Of a DNA stretch of 64,000 nt, positions 24,806 to 34,099 are shown piece after piece; within the stretch, counting starts at the first letter, position 1, and the number at the start of each line of letters is the position of its first letter. Where the stretch lies: assembly GCA_963783085.1 (NCBI GenBank), contig CAWAMJ010000004.1:99526-163525 (forward strand), in the 5' to 3' direction. This DNA comes from CAVYUC01 sp963783085 (GTDB taxonomy: Bacteria > Bacteroidota > Bacteroidia > Bacteroidales > Prolixibacteraceae). The position numbers and the translations under genes are program-made. The notes beneath the pieces are model-generated. The model ran no database searches and had not been told where the DNA came from. It saw only the letters and a list, made by a program, of their open reading frames with translations.

Positions 24806-27244
24806 ATGAGAAGATTTTTTACCTGGCTGCTTGTGCAGCTCATGGTTGTGTCAGCCTTCGGGCAATACAGCCTCGAAGGAAAAGTGACGGGAAATGGTGA
24901 ACCGCTTGCCGGCGCCAGTGTGGTGATTGAAAACAGTTTTTACGGCGTATCCACAGGAAGCAGGGGCGGATTCGAATTTAAAAACCTGAAACCGGGCAAA
25001 TACGATTTAAAAGTATCGTTTATCGGTTTTGAAGCCAAAGAAGTAGGCGTTCAATTGAATTCTGATAAGGAGATTTTAATCGAACTGAATCCCGATGTGG
25101 TGATGACCGGCGAAGTATTGGTTTCAGCAACCCGCGCCGGAAATAAAACCCCGGTAGCTTACAGCAACATTTCCGGGGAAACCATCGAAGACAGGAACCT
25201 CGGACAGGACATTCCATTCTTGCTGCAATTAACACCTTCGTTTGTGGCAACTTCCGATGCCGGAGCCGGCGTGGGTTACACCAACTTTCGCATTCGCGGA
25301 ACCGACCTTAATAGAATTAATGTTACTGTAAACGGCATCCCGCTGAACGATGCCGAATCACACGGAACCTGGTTTGTCGATATGCCCGATTTGGCTTCGT
25401 CGCTCGAAAATGTGCAAATCCAGCGCGGCGTAGGAACTTCCACAAATGGCGCAGCAGCGTTTGGGGCAACAATCAATCTGCAAACCAATACGCTGCGGAA
25501 AGACGCTTACGCCGAATACAAAACGGCGTTTGGTTCGTTCAATACCTTTAAGAACACAGTTTCAGCAGGCACTGGTTTGCTGAACGAAAAATTCACACTT
25601 GATGCACGGCTCTCCAAAGTTTCGTCTGACGGCTACATCGACCGCGCTTTTTCCGACCTGAAATCGTTTTTTGTTTCAGGCGGTTACTATTCGGGAAGCA
25701 CGGTGCTGAAAGTGAATGTGTTTTCGGGTATCGAGGAAACGTATCAATCGTGGTGGGGCGTGCCGAAAGTTCGGCTGAACAACGACCTGGAGGGGATGAA
25801 ACGCTATGAAGAACATTGGTTGTATTCGCCGCAGCAAACGGAAGAAATGATCAATTCCGACAGCCGGACCTATAATTATTATACGTACGAAAACCAGGTG
25901 GACCATTACCAGCAGGACCATTATCAACTGCATTTCTCGCATAAATTCAGCAGTTACCTGAACCTGAATGCCTCAGGGCATTTTACCCACGGCCGCGGAT
26001 ATTATGAAAATTTTGAGCCGGGTGAAGATTTGGCCGGTTACCGCATTCCTTATCCGGTAGTGGGAAATGATACCGTTTTTACTTCCGATATTATTAACCG
26101 CAAATGGCTCGACAATCGTTTTTACGGACTTACTTTTTCGCTGAACTATGATAGAAATCGCAGCGACTTTACCTTTGGCGGAGGTTGGAGCACTTATGAC
26201 GGCGACCATTTTGGAAAGGTAATCTGGGGGCAGTTCATCGGCGACATCGAACCAAAACACGAATGGTACCGCGGAAATGGATTGAAAAAAGATTTCAACG
26301 TATACGCGAAGTATAATTACAGTGTGAGCGAAAAGCTAAATGCTTATGCCGACCTTCAATACCGCAAAATCGATTACATGATTACGGGAATTGATAATGA
26401 TTTGCGCGACATTTCACAGGGGCACAACTTTAACTTTTTTAATCCGAAGCTGGGTTTATTTTATCAGCCGGCTTCCAATCAGGAACTTTATTTTTCGTTT
26501 GCCGTGGCGAACCGCGAGCCCAACCGCGTGGCGTATGTCGATGCAAAACTGGGCAAAATTCCGGTGCACGAAACATTGCACGACTGGGAACTGGGCTACA
26601 ACTACAAATCGTCGGCTGCATCGGCGGGCGCCAATGTTTATTACATGTCATACAAAAACCAGTTGGTGGTTACCGGCGAAATTAACGATGTGGGTTCGCC
26701 CATTACCGCCAATGTAGACAATAGTTACCGCGCAGGTATCGAGTTGCAGGCAGCGGTGAAAATTTTGCAATCGTTGCAATGGAACGGAAATGCCACCTTT
26801 AGCCGGAATAAAATCCTGGATTTTACCGAATACGTAGATAACTGGGATACCGGTGGCCAGGAAACTTTCGATCTTGGCGCCACTGATCTTGCATTTTCTC
26901 CGGACGTAATTGCCAACAGCCAGTTTTTATTTGAACCGGCAGAAGGATTGCAGTTTAGCCTGACCTCCGTTTATGTAGGCAAACAGTACATTGACAACAC
27001 CTCGAGCAACCGGCGTGCACTGGATGCCTGGTTTGTAAATAACCTGAAAGCAGACTATTCGTTTACTACCGGATTGTTTGACGAAATTACCCTGCATGTG
27101 TTGGTGAACAACCTCTTTAACGAAATGTACGAATCGAACGCCTGGGTATATTCTTACATTCTCGGCGGCGAACGCTACGAAATGGACGGCTACTTCCCGC
27201 AGGCCGGCACCCATTTTATGGCCGGTGTGGATTTTAAATTTTAG
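24806..27244 (+). CDS. TonB-dependent outer-membrane receptor, probably thiamin/precursor uptake
   Basis: An 812-residue receptor. Signal peptide 1-19 (MRRFFTWLLVQLMVVSAFG), a carboxypeptidase-regulatory-like domain at about 20-100 (LEGKVTGNGEPLAGASVVIE), a plug domain at about 115-230 (IRGTDLNRINVTVNGIPLND; IQRGVGTSTNGAAAFGATIN), and a 22-strand barrel ending in MAGVDFKF with the terminal aromatic residue. The TPP riboswitch in its leader indicates a thiamin-related substrate; receptors under such control in Bacteroidota were named OMR1 in comparative work. No SusD partner follows. The gene is monocistronic, ended by the hairpin at 27355-27385. Confidence 0.92.
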   Translation: MRRFFTWLLVQLMVVSAFGQYSLEGKVTGNGEPLAGASVVIENSFYGVSTGSRGGFEFKNLKPGKYDLKVSFIGFEAKEVGVQLNSDKEILIELNPDVVMTGEVLVSATRAGNKTPVAYSNISGETIEDRNLGQDIPFLLQLTPSFVATSDAGAGVGYTNFRIRGTDLNRINVTVNGIPLNDAESHGTWFVDMPDLASSLENVQIQRGVGTSTNGAAAFGATINLQTNTLRKDAYAEYKTAFGSFNTFKNTVSAGTGLLNEKFTLDARLSKVSSDGYIDRAFSDLKSFFVSGGYYSGSTVLKVNVFSGIEETYQSWWGVPKVRLNNDLEGMKRYEEHWLYSPQQTEEMINSDSRTYNYYTYENQVDHYQQDHYQLHFSHKFSSYLNLNASGHFTHGRGYYENFEPGEDLAGYRIPYPVVGNDTVFTSDIINRKWLDNRFYGLTFSLNYDRNRSDFTFGGGWSTYDGDHFGKVIWGQFIGDIEPKHEWYRGNGLKKDFNVYAKYNYSVSEKLNAYADLQYRKIDYMITGIDNDLRDISQGHNFNFFNPKLGLFYQPASNQELYFSFAVANREPNRVAYVDAKLGKIPVHETLHDWELGYNYKSSAASAGANVYYMSYKNQLVVTGEINDVGSPITANVDNSYRAGIELQAAVKILQSLQWNGNATFSRNKILDFTEYVDNWDTGGQETFDLGATDLAFSPDVIANSQFLFEPAEGLQFSLTSVYVGKQYIDNTSSNRRALDAWFVNNLKADYSFTTGLFDEITLHVLVNNLFNEMYESNAWVYSYILGGERYEMDGYFPQAGTHFMAGVDFKF

Positions 27245-27354
27245 CCTCTGCCGCCAAAAGCGGGAGTGAGAAGCCGGATTTTTGTTGTATATCCGTCATT
27301 CCGGATAAAGAGAGAACCTCCTGGAAAGCTCTGGCGTTTAAGGAAAATATGTTT

Positions 27355-27385
27355 AAAACCGGTTACTGAAAAGTGACCGGTTTTT
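27355..27385 (+). terminator. rho-independent terminator after the TonB receptor
   Basis: AAAACCGGTTACT and AGTGACCGGTTTT pair (one G-T) around a GAA-type loop and are followed by TTTTT. As the stem is flanked by A on the left, it may also serve the converging GH92 gene on the minus strand. Confidence 0.8.
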
Positions 27386-27461
27386 GGTTGCCGGACTTTT
27401 GTTCCTTTGCACAGGTATTTCTTCAGTCTGTTCCGGCACAGCGTCCACCGGCTGATTGATG

Positions 27462-29801
27462 TTATTTTAGCTTTTTATTTGGATCCGGTCCCATAACCAG
27501 GTGAAGTTCACCACCCTTTGTAATTTCACTATGGCGCAGAAACATTCGTTTCAGCGGGTTGCCGTTTAATGTTACCGACTGCACATACACATTCTTTTTG
27601 CTGTTGTTTTCTGTGGTAATTTTAAACGATTTCCCCGGGTAATATTTACTGTCGAGAGTTATTTTTATTTCATCGAAAATGGGACTGCCAATCAGGTAAA
27701 TGGGATCCTCAGTAGTTCCGCCGTCTAATTGGAACAACCCAATTTTCATCAACACTGCCAGCGTTCCCATCAGTCCCTGGTCTTCGTCGCCATTGTAGCC
27801 TACAAACGGAGAAACCCCTGTGTAAACCGAATCGATTACAGCCCGGCTCCATTTCTGAGTGAGCCAAGGTGCGCCCACGGCATTAAAAATAAATGCGGTT
27901 TCCATGGATGGTTGGTTGCCATAATTTATTGGTATCCGACGTGCCTGTTCCAGGGTTTCGTCGGCGTGTGCTTTTCCGGATGTAAAACCATGCTTTTGAG
28001 CGATTGCAAATTCATTATCCAGTTTATTTGCCATTGCTTCTTCACCGCCCATTAACGCTGCAAGTCCTTTGTAATCCTGTGGTACATACCAGGTCATTTG
28101 TGCCGCATTCGATTCCACAAAACCATCATTTTGGTATTGATAAGGATCGTAGGGTATTTTCCAGTTTCCGTCTGCATCTTTCGGGCGAATAAAACCATAA
28201 CTGGTATCGAACAAATTTTTCCAGTTGTTCGAACGCTTCATAAAATAGTTGTAATCGTCTGTTTTCCCCAGCTTTTTTGAAAGTTGTGCCAAAGTCCAGT
28301 CCTGAAAAGCATATTCCATGGTCATTCCGGCACCATCTTTATGAAAAGCGTTAATTTGCGGTTTATATGGAAACGGCACATATCCCTTTTCAATGTATGG
28401 TTCTATTCCGCCACCTTCAGAGGTGTCATGCTCGTAACCCGCTTTGCTCATAATTCCACCGGGCATATGATTTTTTTTCAAACCTTCGTAAGCAAGATTT
28501 ATATCGAAATCATGAATTCCTTTCATCCAGGTGCTTACTACAAACGGCGTAGTTGAGGCACCCACCATTACAAAGGTGTAATTTCCGCCGGAAGGTCCGC
28601 GTGGAATTAAACCGCCATCTTTATAATAAAGCAACATCGAATTACAAAAATCGCCGGCCACTTTCGGATATACCAATGGCCACAAAGTGTTAATGGTCCA
28701 CTGTGCGCCCCAGAATGCATCGAAATTATGATGATTAAATTCGGGTCTCCCGTTATTATCCAGCGGAATCTGTTTGATTTTTCGTTCGGGACCAGTGAAA
28801 TCGGAGTAAGAACCATCGGCATCGCTGATAATCCGGCGCCCCTGCAAACCATGCCATAAATCGGTGTAAAACCTTACCCGATCGGATTTTGAACCGCCTT
28901 TCACTTCAATCTTTTGCAACCAGCTATTCCATTCTTCTTTTGAATCGGTAACCACCTGTTCAAAATCCCATCCTTTCAGTTCTGCATGAATATTCTTTTT
29001 TGCTTCCTCTGCACTGGTGTACGAAATTCCCACTTTCATTAAAACCGGGCCGTTAATTTTATCGTCAAAAGTTATAAGCGCACCTGCTTCCGGCCCTTCC
29101 ACGCCTTTGCTGTTTTCGGTAATTTTATCGCCTTTCCAGGTTACCAGATTTTTTACTTTGGTATTCAACACAATATAAAAGAAAACCGGGGTTTGTTTTG
29201 GCCGCCGCCGTGTGGCGTCATTCATTACATAGCCCGAAAATTCGCGGTTATTTTCTTTTTCAATTTTCCCTTTGGTTAAGGCACACGGACCGTTTGGGCC
29301 GCTCAGTTTTACCACAATTCCTTTTTGGGATTGATTTGAAAATTCGTATTTATGAAATCCCACGCGGGTAGTAGATGTAAGTTCGGCGGTTATTCCATAG
29401 CGATCGAGCGCCACTTTATGGTAGCCGGGAGCAACCACTTCCTTGTCATGCGAAAAGGCCGAAAAATAGTTGTCTTTTAATTCCTGTGAAACACCGTTTA
29501 CGGGCAACACCGAAACCGCCGAAAGTTGCCAGGCATGCACATGGCTGAATCCTTTTATTTCGTTGGTGTTATACCGGTAACCGCTTCCCCAGGCACCGCC
29601 CAGTTCGTTATCGGGACTCAGATTTACCAGTCCGAACGGACGGCACGCCGAAGAGAAAAAGAACCAGCGTGAATTGGCAGCATCGAGATGCGGATAAACC
29701 AAATCAACCGGTTTTTCCTGAGCAAAAGTACTCCAGGCTGAAAGTAAAAAAGCGAAGATAAAGAGGATATTTTTGCGGATGTGAAATACTGATTTATTCA
29801 T
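27462..29801 (-). CDS. GH92 family exo-alpha-mannosidase
   Basis: A 779-residue secreted glycoside hydrolase. Signal peptide to about residue 27 (FIFAFLLSAWSTFAQ). The N-terminal beta-sandwich begins PVDLVYPHLDAANSRWFFFS with GFSHVHAWQLS near 84-94. The (alpha/alpha)6 catalytic domain includes FWGAQWTINTLWPL near 370, GGIMSKAGYEHDTSEGGGIE near 452-471, and YNGDEDQGLMGTLAVL near 675, the acidic cluster and Ca site region of GH92. Enzymes of the family remove terminal mannose from host or fungal glycans with inversion. It is complete and lies 7 bp downstream of the nitrilase-like gene on the same strand. Confidence 0.9.
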   Translation of the reverse strand: MNKSVFHIRKNILFIFAFLLSAWSTFAQEKPVDLVYPHLDAANSRWFFFSSACRPFGLVNLSPDNELGGAWGSGYRYNTNEIKGFSHVHAWQLSAVSVLPVNGVSQELKDNYFSAFSHDKEVVAPGYHKVALDRYGITAELTSTTRVGFHKYEFSNQSQKGIVVKLSGPNGPCALTKGKIEKENNREFSGYVMNDATRRRPKQTPVFFYIVLNTKVKNLVTWKGDKITENSKGVEGPEAGALITFDDKINGPVLMKVGISYTSAEEAKKNIHAELKGWDFEQVVTDSKEEWNSWLQKIEVKGGSKSDRVRFYTDLWHGLQGRRIISDADGSYSDFTGPERKIKQIPLDNNGRPEFNHHNFDAFWGAQWTINTLWPLVYPKVAGDFCNSMLLYYKDGGLIPRGPSGGNYTFVMVGASTTPFVVSTWMKGIHDFDINLAYEGLKKNHMPGGIMSKAGYEHDTSEGGGIEPYIEKGYVPFPYKPQINAFHKDGAGMTMEYAFQDWTLAQLSKKLGKTDDYNYFMKRSNNWKNLFDTSYGFIRPKDADGNWKIPYDPYQYQNDGFVESNAAQMTWYVPQDYKGLAALMGGEEAMANKLDNEFAIAQKHGFTSGKAHADETLEQARRIPINYGNQPSMETAFIFNAVGAPWLTQKWSRAVIDSVYTGVSPFVGYNGDEDQGLMGTLAVLMKIGLFQLDGGTTEDPIYLIGSPIFDEIKITLDSKYYPGKSFKITTENNSKKNVYVQSVTLNGNPLKRMFLRHSEITKGGELHLVMGPDPNKKLK

Positions 29802-29808
29802 ATTTGTT

Positions 29809-30753
29809 TTATTCTTTTTTAGTTTGCATCCAAACCGGTTTCATGCCGGGAGTATGTTCTTTTCCGATTATATTTCTGTATAACTCCGGGCGCCTTGCAT
29901 TTTTATATCTGAAACCGCCGGCAAGCGGAATCTTTTCCTTTGTTATTGTGGCAATGGCAATATCATCCTCAAAAGATTTTATTTCAGATAATACTTCGCC
30001 ATAGGGGTCAATTATCATTGAATTTCCATTTTTCAAATGCACCCCGTCGTACCCGATGGGATTGGTAAAAGCATAATATACCGCATTGTCATACGCCCTT
30101 GCAGGCAACCAACGCATCAACCATCCCCTGCCTTTGGGTCCGTCAAATTCCAATCTTAACGACACCGGGTCTGTTTCCCTGTTTTGCCAGTATTTGTCGT
30201 CCACATAACCTCTTCCCGGCATCGCAGAAGGTGTACATCCTGTAACGTGCGGAGCAAAAATTAATTCGGCACCTAATAAGGTGGTTGCCCTTACATTTTC
30301 AATTACATTATTGTCATAACAAATAAGGATTCCACACTTCCATCCCAGCAGTTCAAATACCAGATATTCATTTCCGGCAGACATGTATTGATTTATAAAA
30401 GGATGGAGTTTTCTGAATTTAGCAACCACGCTTCCATCGTGCACACAAAGGTAAGCGTTGTAAATTTTACCCTTTTCCTTTTCAACTAATCCGGCCAGAA
30501 CAGGTATTTCGTATTTATTTGAAATTTGAATGAGTTGTTTTGTGCTTTCACCATTGGGAATTTCTTCTGCCAATGCTGTTATTTCGGCAAGATTTAAATC
30601 TTTTGTATGCGTATAAGCCGTTACACACATTTCGTGAAAAGTGATTAAATCAGCCCCTTTGTTTTTTGCTTTTTGCGTTAGTTTTTCAATAACAGACAAA
30701 TTATAATTTTTGTCACCATCTTTCGGTTCAAATTGAGCAACTGCTATTTTCAT
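29809..30753 (-). CDS. carbon-nitrogen hydrolase (nitrilase superfamily)
   Basis: A 314-residue amidase-type enzyme with the Glu-Lys-Cys triad at E41 (LITFHEMCVTAY), K115 (AKFRKLHPF) and C145 (CGILICYDNNV). It resembles the N-carbamoyl-amine/amino-acid amidohydrolase branch. The ASP of ICYD and the C-terminal GEVLSEIKSFEDDIAIATI fit the fold. Cytoplasmic, full length. It is followed by the GH92 gene after 7 bp, so it may share its transcript. Substrate not predictable. Confidence 0.88.
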   Translation of the reverse strand: MKIAVAQFEPKDGDKNYNLSVIEKLTQKAKNKGADLITFHEMCVTAYTHTKDLNLAEITALAEEIPNGESTKQLIQISNKYEIPVLAGLVEKEKGKIYNAYLCVHDGSVVAKFRKLHPFINQYMSAGNEYLVFELLGWKCGILICYDNNVIENVRATTLLGAELIFAPHVTGCTPSAMPGRGYVDDKYWQNRETDPVSLRLEFDGPKGRGWLMRWLPARAYDNAVYYAFTNPIGYDGVHLKNGNSMIIDPYGEVLSEIKSFEDDIAIATITKEKIPLAGGFRYKNARRPELYRNIIGKEHTPGMKPVWMQTKKE

Positions 30754-30915
30754 AGTTTCATTTTTTCAAACAATCATTAACGGCGAATTGGCGGTATTAC
30801 AACAAAGGCCGGCAACTAAATTATCCTCTAAATACTTCATTACGATTTGAATGCAAGAACAGTAGCCGGATTCGGAGCTCATTTGCCTTCCAAAAATAGT
30901 TACTTTTCAGCATGT

Positions 30916-31518
30916 TTACCGCCAAAACAAAAACAAAAAAATGATGACCAAAGGAATCAGCATTCCTGCCAGCAGGTACCACCATCCGGCGGTGTACCGG
31001 GTTTTTAAGACAATCCACATGAGAATTCCGGTGATGGCAAAAACAACGAACGAAACAGCAGTTAGGTCATAAAATATGGCCCACAGCGTATATTCCCATC
31101 CGCCGGAAAAGCCACGCATATGATGCAGTTTTGCCGCAAACGAAAGCAGATTTGTTTTTTGAATGTTCGATTGGATATACAACGTATCCTGCGCAGGAGT
31201 TAAAGTTAGCTGGTGATTTTCGCCCCGGAAATTGTATTGAAACGTCCAGTTGCCGTTTTTTTCCTCGCGTTGAAATTCCCTTCCCCTGAACCCATATTTT
31301 TCCTTCAGGTAATGCGAATATTCTTCGGGACTGCCGGTCATTGGTTTTTCTACCAAAACTTTTCGCCGGTGTTCCACAGATTCGGGAGCTTCGAACAGGT
31401 TGCGGTTGACGATTACCATACCTGTGATCAGATATAAAAAAATAAATACCAGTAAAATAACGCTTGAAACCAGGTGGATTTGTTTCAGAAACCGAAAGTA
31501 TTTTAACCGATTAACCAT
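30916..31518 (-). CDS. PepSY-type membrane protein, half 2
   Basis: The start MVNRLKYFRFLKQIHLVSSV at 31518 is chosen because upstream codons lack protein character. The 200-residue protein has an N-terminal membrane helix (VILLVFIFLYLITGMVIV), a periplasmic domain (about 45-135) and two C-terminal helices (WAIFYDLTAVSFVVFAITGI; LLAGMLIPLVIIFLFLF). This is the layout of PepSY-associated membrane proteins, often linked to iron-siderophore reduction. Its start overlaps the 3' end of the next gene by 16 bp. The two proteins together are similar in order to the halves of a full PepSY_TM protein. Confidence 0.72.
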   Translation of the reverse strand: MVNRLKYFRFLKQIHLVSSVILLVFIFLYLITGMVIVNRNLFEAPESVEHRRKVLVEKPMTGSPEEYSHYLKEKYGFRGREFQREEKNGNWTFQYNFRGENHQLTLTPAQDTLYIQSNIQKTNLLSFAAKLHHMRGFSGGWEYTLWAIFYDLTAVSFVVFAITGILMWIVLKTRYTAGWWYLLAGMLIPLVIIFLFLFWR

Positions 31519-32135
31519 ATAAAAGCAAGTATTACAAGTGAAACAAACGAGAATAGCCCGGCAAATAACCAGCCGCTGTAATTTCGGAAGGCGCGGATAT
31601 ACCAAAACCAAACGGTAATAAACAACACCAATAAAAATACGACATTCATGATTTGAGCAACGATTTTCCACACCTTGAGAAACGCCGGCCCTTTCAACCC
31701 GCCGCCTGTGAGCCCGTGCAACGCCATCACCACGTTCAGAAAACCAGTGCCTGCCTCCTCTATTTTAAATGCGTTACCGTTTTGTGGCACTTCGATCCAA
31801 TATGATTTTCCGGGCCGGGTGATCATAAAATGGTGTACGCCTTCATCGTCTCTGTAGTCCTGCCACCAGGGAGTGTGGCCAAACAATCCGAGTGAATCCA
31901 TTACTGCCAGCTTAAACGTTTGGTTATCTTCAATAGGCGGCATGTTAATGTTTTTTTGCCACAGTTTTTTGGAATCGTTTTCAGGAAGGTTGAAATGATG
32001 CTGGTAGTGCAGCGAACTGATTCCCAGAATCACCAGATAACCGGCGATAAATAAACCACCATACACATGAAATTTATCGAGAAAATTTCTCCATTTCCGG
32101 TTTTGCAATTTCGTTTTGTTTGTCTGTCTTCCCAT
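31503..32135 (-). CDS. PepSY-type membrane protein, half 1
   Basis: A 210-residue protein with an N-terminal helix (FHVYGGLFIAGYLVILGISS), a periplasmic PepSY-like domain with FMITRPGKSYWIEVPQNGN, and helices near the C-terminus (KIVAQIMNVVFLLVLFITVW; SGWLFAGLFSFVSLVILAFI). HGLTGGGLKGPAFLKVW before the second helix carries a His that in related proteins lines a haem or metal site. It is co-transcribed with the gene at 30916-31518. Whether the pair handles iron uptake or another reduction is unknown; no siderophore receptor adjoins. Confidence 0.72.
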   Translation of the reverse strand: MGRQTNKTKLQNRKWRNFLDKFHVYGGLFIAGYLVILGISSLHYQHHFNLPENDSKKLWQKNINMPPIEDNQTFKLAVMDSLGLFGHTPWWQDYRDDEGVHHFMITRPGKSYWIEVPQNGNAFKIEEAGTGFLNVVMALHGLTGGGLKGPAFLKVWKIVAQIMNVVFLLVLFITVWFWYIRAFRNYSGWLFAGLFSFVSLVILAFIWLIG

Positions 32136-32330
32136 AAGCTGTCATTTGTTAAGCAGGATCATTTTATATCCGGTTTGAAATCTTCAAACTGCCTCAATAT
32201 AATGATTATCTGTTGTTGTCAACGATTTTCCGAAAAAAACTTCAGCAGAGAGGAAATCGGGAATAACATGTTTATAAAACCAAAACCAATTCTCAGTGGG
32301 CGTTGTTGCTATTTAACAAACAGGAATGCC

Positions 32331-32798
32331 ATGAAAAAAAAATATTCCCGAGAAGTGCCCCGCGAAATTCAGAAACTTGCTCGGCTGCTCGATACGCAGT
32401 TTAGGATCGGTAACTTTAGATTTGGCTTCGATCCGTTATTGGGGTTGATACCCGGGGCCGGTGATTTTTTGTCGTTGCTCCTGTCGGGTGGACTGATTGC
32501 CATGGCTGCCCGAAAAGGCGCCAGCGGAAAACTACTCGTGCTGATGTCAGTTAATGTATTTTTGGATGCAGTTATCGGCAGTATTCCGATTTTAGGTGGT
32601 ATTTTCGATTTTTTCTACAAAGCAAACAACCGGAACGTGCGGTTGCTCGAAAAGCATTACCAAAAAGGCAAATATCAGGGGAGCGGGAAAGGTGCGGTTG
32701 TGTGGATAATCATTATTTTACTGGTTTTAACTGCACTTTCTATTTTCCTGATTTGGAAATTTTTTGTGTGGCTGGTTTCCGGGGCGGGGACCGCTTGA
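32331..32798 (+). CDS. DUF4112 membrane protein
   Basis: The start at 32331 (MKKKYSREVPREIQKLARLL) is preferred over an upstream extension of low coding quality. 155 residues: DTQFRIGNFRFGFDPLLGLI then PGAGDFLSLLLSGGLIAMAA, and a later GSIPILGGIFDFFYKANNRN, the signature of DUF4112, with two to three membrane segments and a C-terminal helix. Function unknown. It stands alone, divergent from the PepSY pair. Confidence 0.85.
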   Translation: MKKKYSREVPREIQKLARLLDTQFRIGNFRFGFDPLLGLIPGAGDFLSLLLSGGLIAMAARKGASGKLLVLMSVNVFLDAVIGSIPILGGIFDFFYKANNRNVRLLEKHYQKGKYQGSGKGAVVWIIIILLVLTALSIFLIWKFFVWLVSGAGTA

Positions 32799-32838
32799 AA
32801 TGAAAACCTGTTGAATGTGCCGTTCGCCTCTATTTAAT

Positions 32839-33969
32839 TTATTCCAGAATCACTTTTCCTTCAATTTCCACCAGAAGGTCTTCACGGCAGATGTCAGCTA
32901 CAATGTATACCACCGGGAGGTTTCCAAAATATTTTTTGAACGTTCGTTTGATGGAGGCAAAATCTTTCCTGTTTTTCACGTAAATGCGCGCATGCCCGTA
33001 TTTGGGTTCCGGTATTTTTTCGGCGATTCCTGCCAAAATTTCATCAGAATACAGTTGCCTGATGTTTTGTACCGTCACCCTGGTTTGTTCAACAGCGTCG
33101 CCTGCGCCAATTGTTTTTTCCCCGATAATAGATGCAGTGCCCGAAATGAAAATCATTTTTTTGCCAAACAATTCAAAATACTTTGCCCGTTCGAACCGCG
33201 GCGTGCATTTTATATCCTGTTCTTTTCCAACCAAAACTTTTGGGCTGTACAAATGGGCTGCTACTTGCCGTGGGTTGTTTAACGAGACCGATTTGCTGTT
33301 TTTCGATTGAACAGCAACAAATTCCACAATTACACCGCCGCGGTTCATTCCAATGCCGGTAGCAGCCGGATAACCGTTTTTTTCGAAATTTTTTCCGTAA
33401 AATTCCGCGCGAATATTGTTGAATTCCTGGTATCGTTGACGGGCGCCGTCGAAACCCAAAATATTTTCCACATAATTCCATTGGCGGATAATCGAACTCA
33501 CCGGTAAATTGACACCCCGAAACATTTCATATAAATTAGTGAAGACAAGTTCGGCATTTTGCCGGCAGCCGGAGCTTTGATTCGCCTGCACGTTTCCAAT
33601 CAAAATGCGGGTTTCTTCTTTTTGAAAAAGCATGGCGGAGCTGTTTTCATGTGAAATAAAACGTACCTGCCATTGTTGCGGGTTGAAAAAAAATGCTTCG
33701 ATAACAATCCGGCGGGTGAGGGGCGGCTGAGCTATGAAATTCAGGATTATATCTTCTGAAAATGCGGCTGAAATTTCTTGTCCGATTTTTTCAGTGAGTT
33801 CAGTGTATGCGTTATCAGATGTGGTGTCCACAAAAAAATTCAGTTTGAATATTTTTTGGCCTGAATTAATTTGCTTCAACTGGCTCAGGCAATTTCGGAA
33901 CTGCCCGAGGATTGTTCCGCAACCGTTTTCCGGTTTTATATATCTTCTGTCTCCGTTTAAAAAATACAT
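32839..33969 (-). CDS. chorismatase/RidA-like family protein
   Basis: A 376-residue protein. The C-terminal half (FGKKMIFISGTASIIGEKTI; HARIYVKNRKDFASIKRTFK; VYIVADICREDLLVEIEGKV) has the fold and the C-R-x-x-L-L-V-E-I-E-G motif of the RidA/YjgF superfamily, and the full length with an N-terminal extension resembles the FkbO/Hyg5 chorismatase group. Such enzymes hydrolyse chorismate to benzoate-type acids, which feed aryl-polyene, flexirubin or quinone routes; no such genes adjoin. Cytoplasmic. The function is therefore only a family-level guess. Confidence 0.68.
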   Translation of the reverse strand: MYFLNGDRRYIKPENGCGTILGQFRNCLSQLKQINSGQKIFKLNFFVDTTSDNAYTELTEKIGQEISAAFSEDIILNFIAQPPLTRRIVIEAFFFNPQQWQVRFISHENSSAMLFQKEETRILIGNVQANQSSGCRQNAELVFTNLYEMFRGVNLPVSSIIRQWNYVENILGFDGARQRYQEFNNIRAEFYGKNFEKNGYPAATGIGMNRGGVIVEFVAVQSKNSKSVSLNNPRQVAAHLYSPKVLVGKEQDIKCTPRFERAKYFELFGKKMIFISGTASIIGEKTIGAGDAVEQTRVTVQNIRQLYSDEILAGIAEKIPEPKYGHARIYVKNRKDFASIKRTFKKYFGNLPVVYIVADICREDLLVEIEGKVILE

Positions 33970-34099
33970 CCTTTTTCCTTTTCAAAAGGATTACAAATAT
34001 GCCAAGTTTTTTATGGAAAAAACCAGTTGATTAGTGAATATTTAGGAATTTAACAAATTTTACCGGTATTATCGGATTCCTGTTTTTTATCAGCTTTAA

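Noticed and set aside
31519..31671. 51-residue N-terminal extension of the PepSY-type protein
   Set aside because: It overlaps the upstream gene in another frame and has no membrane or domain features; the ATG at 31518 gives a normal start.
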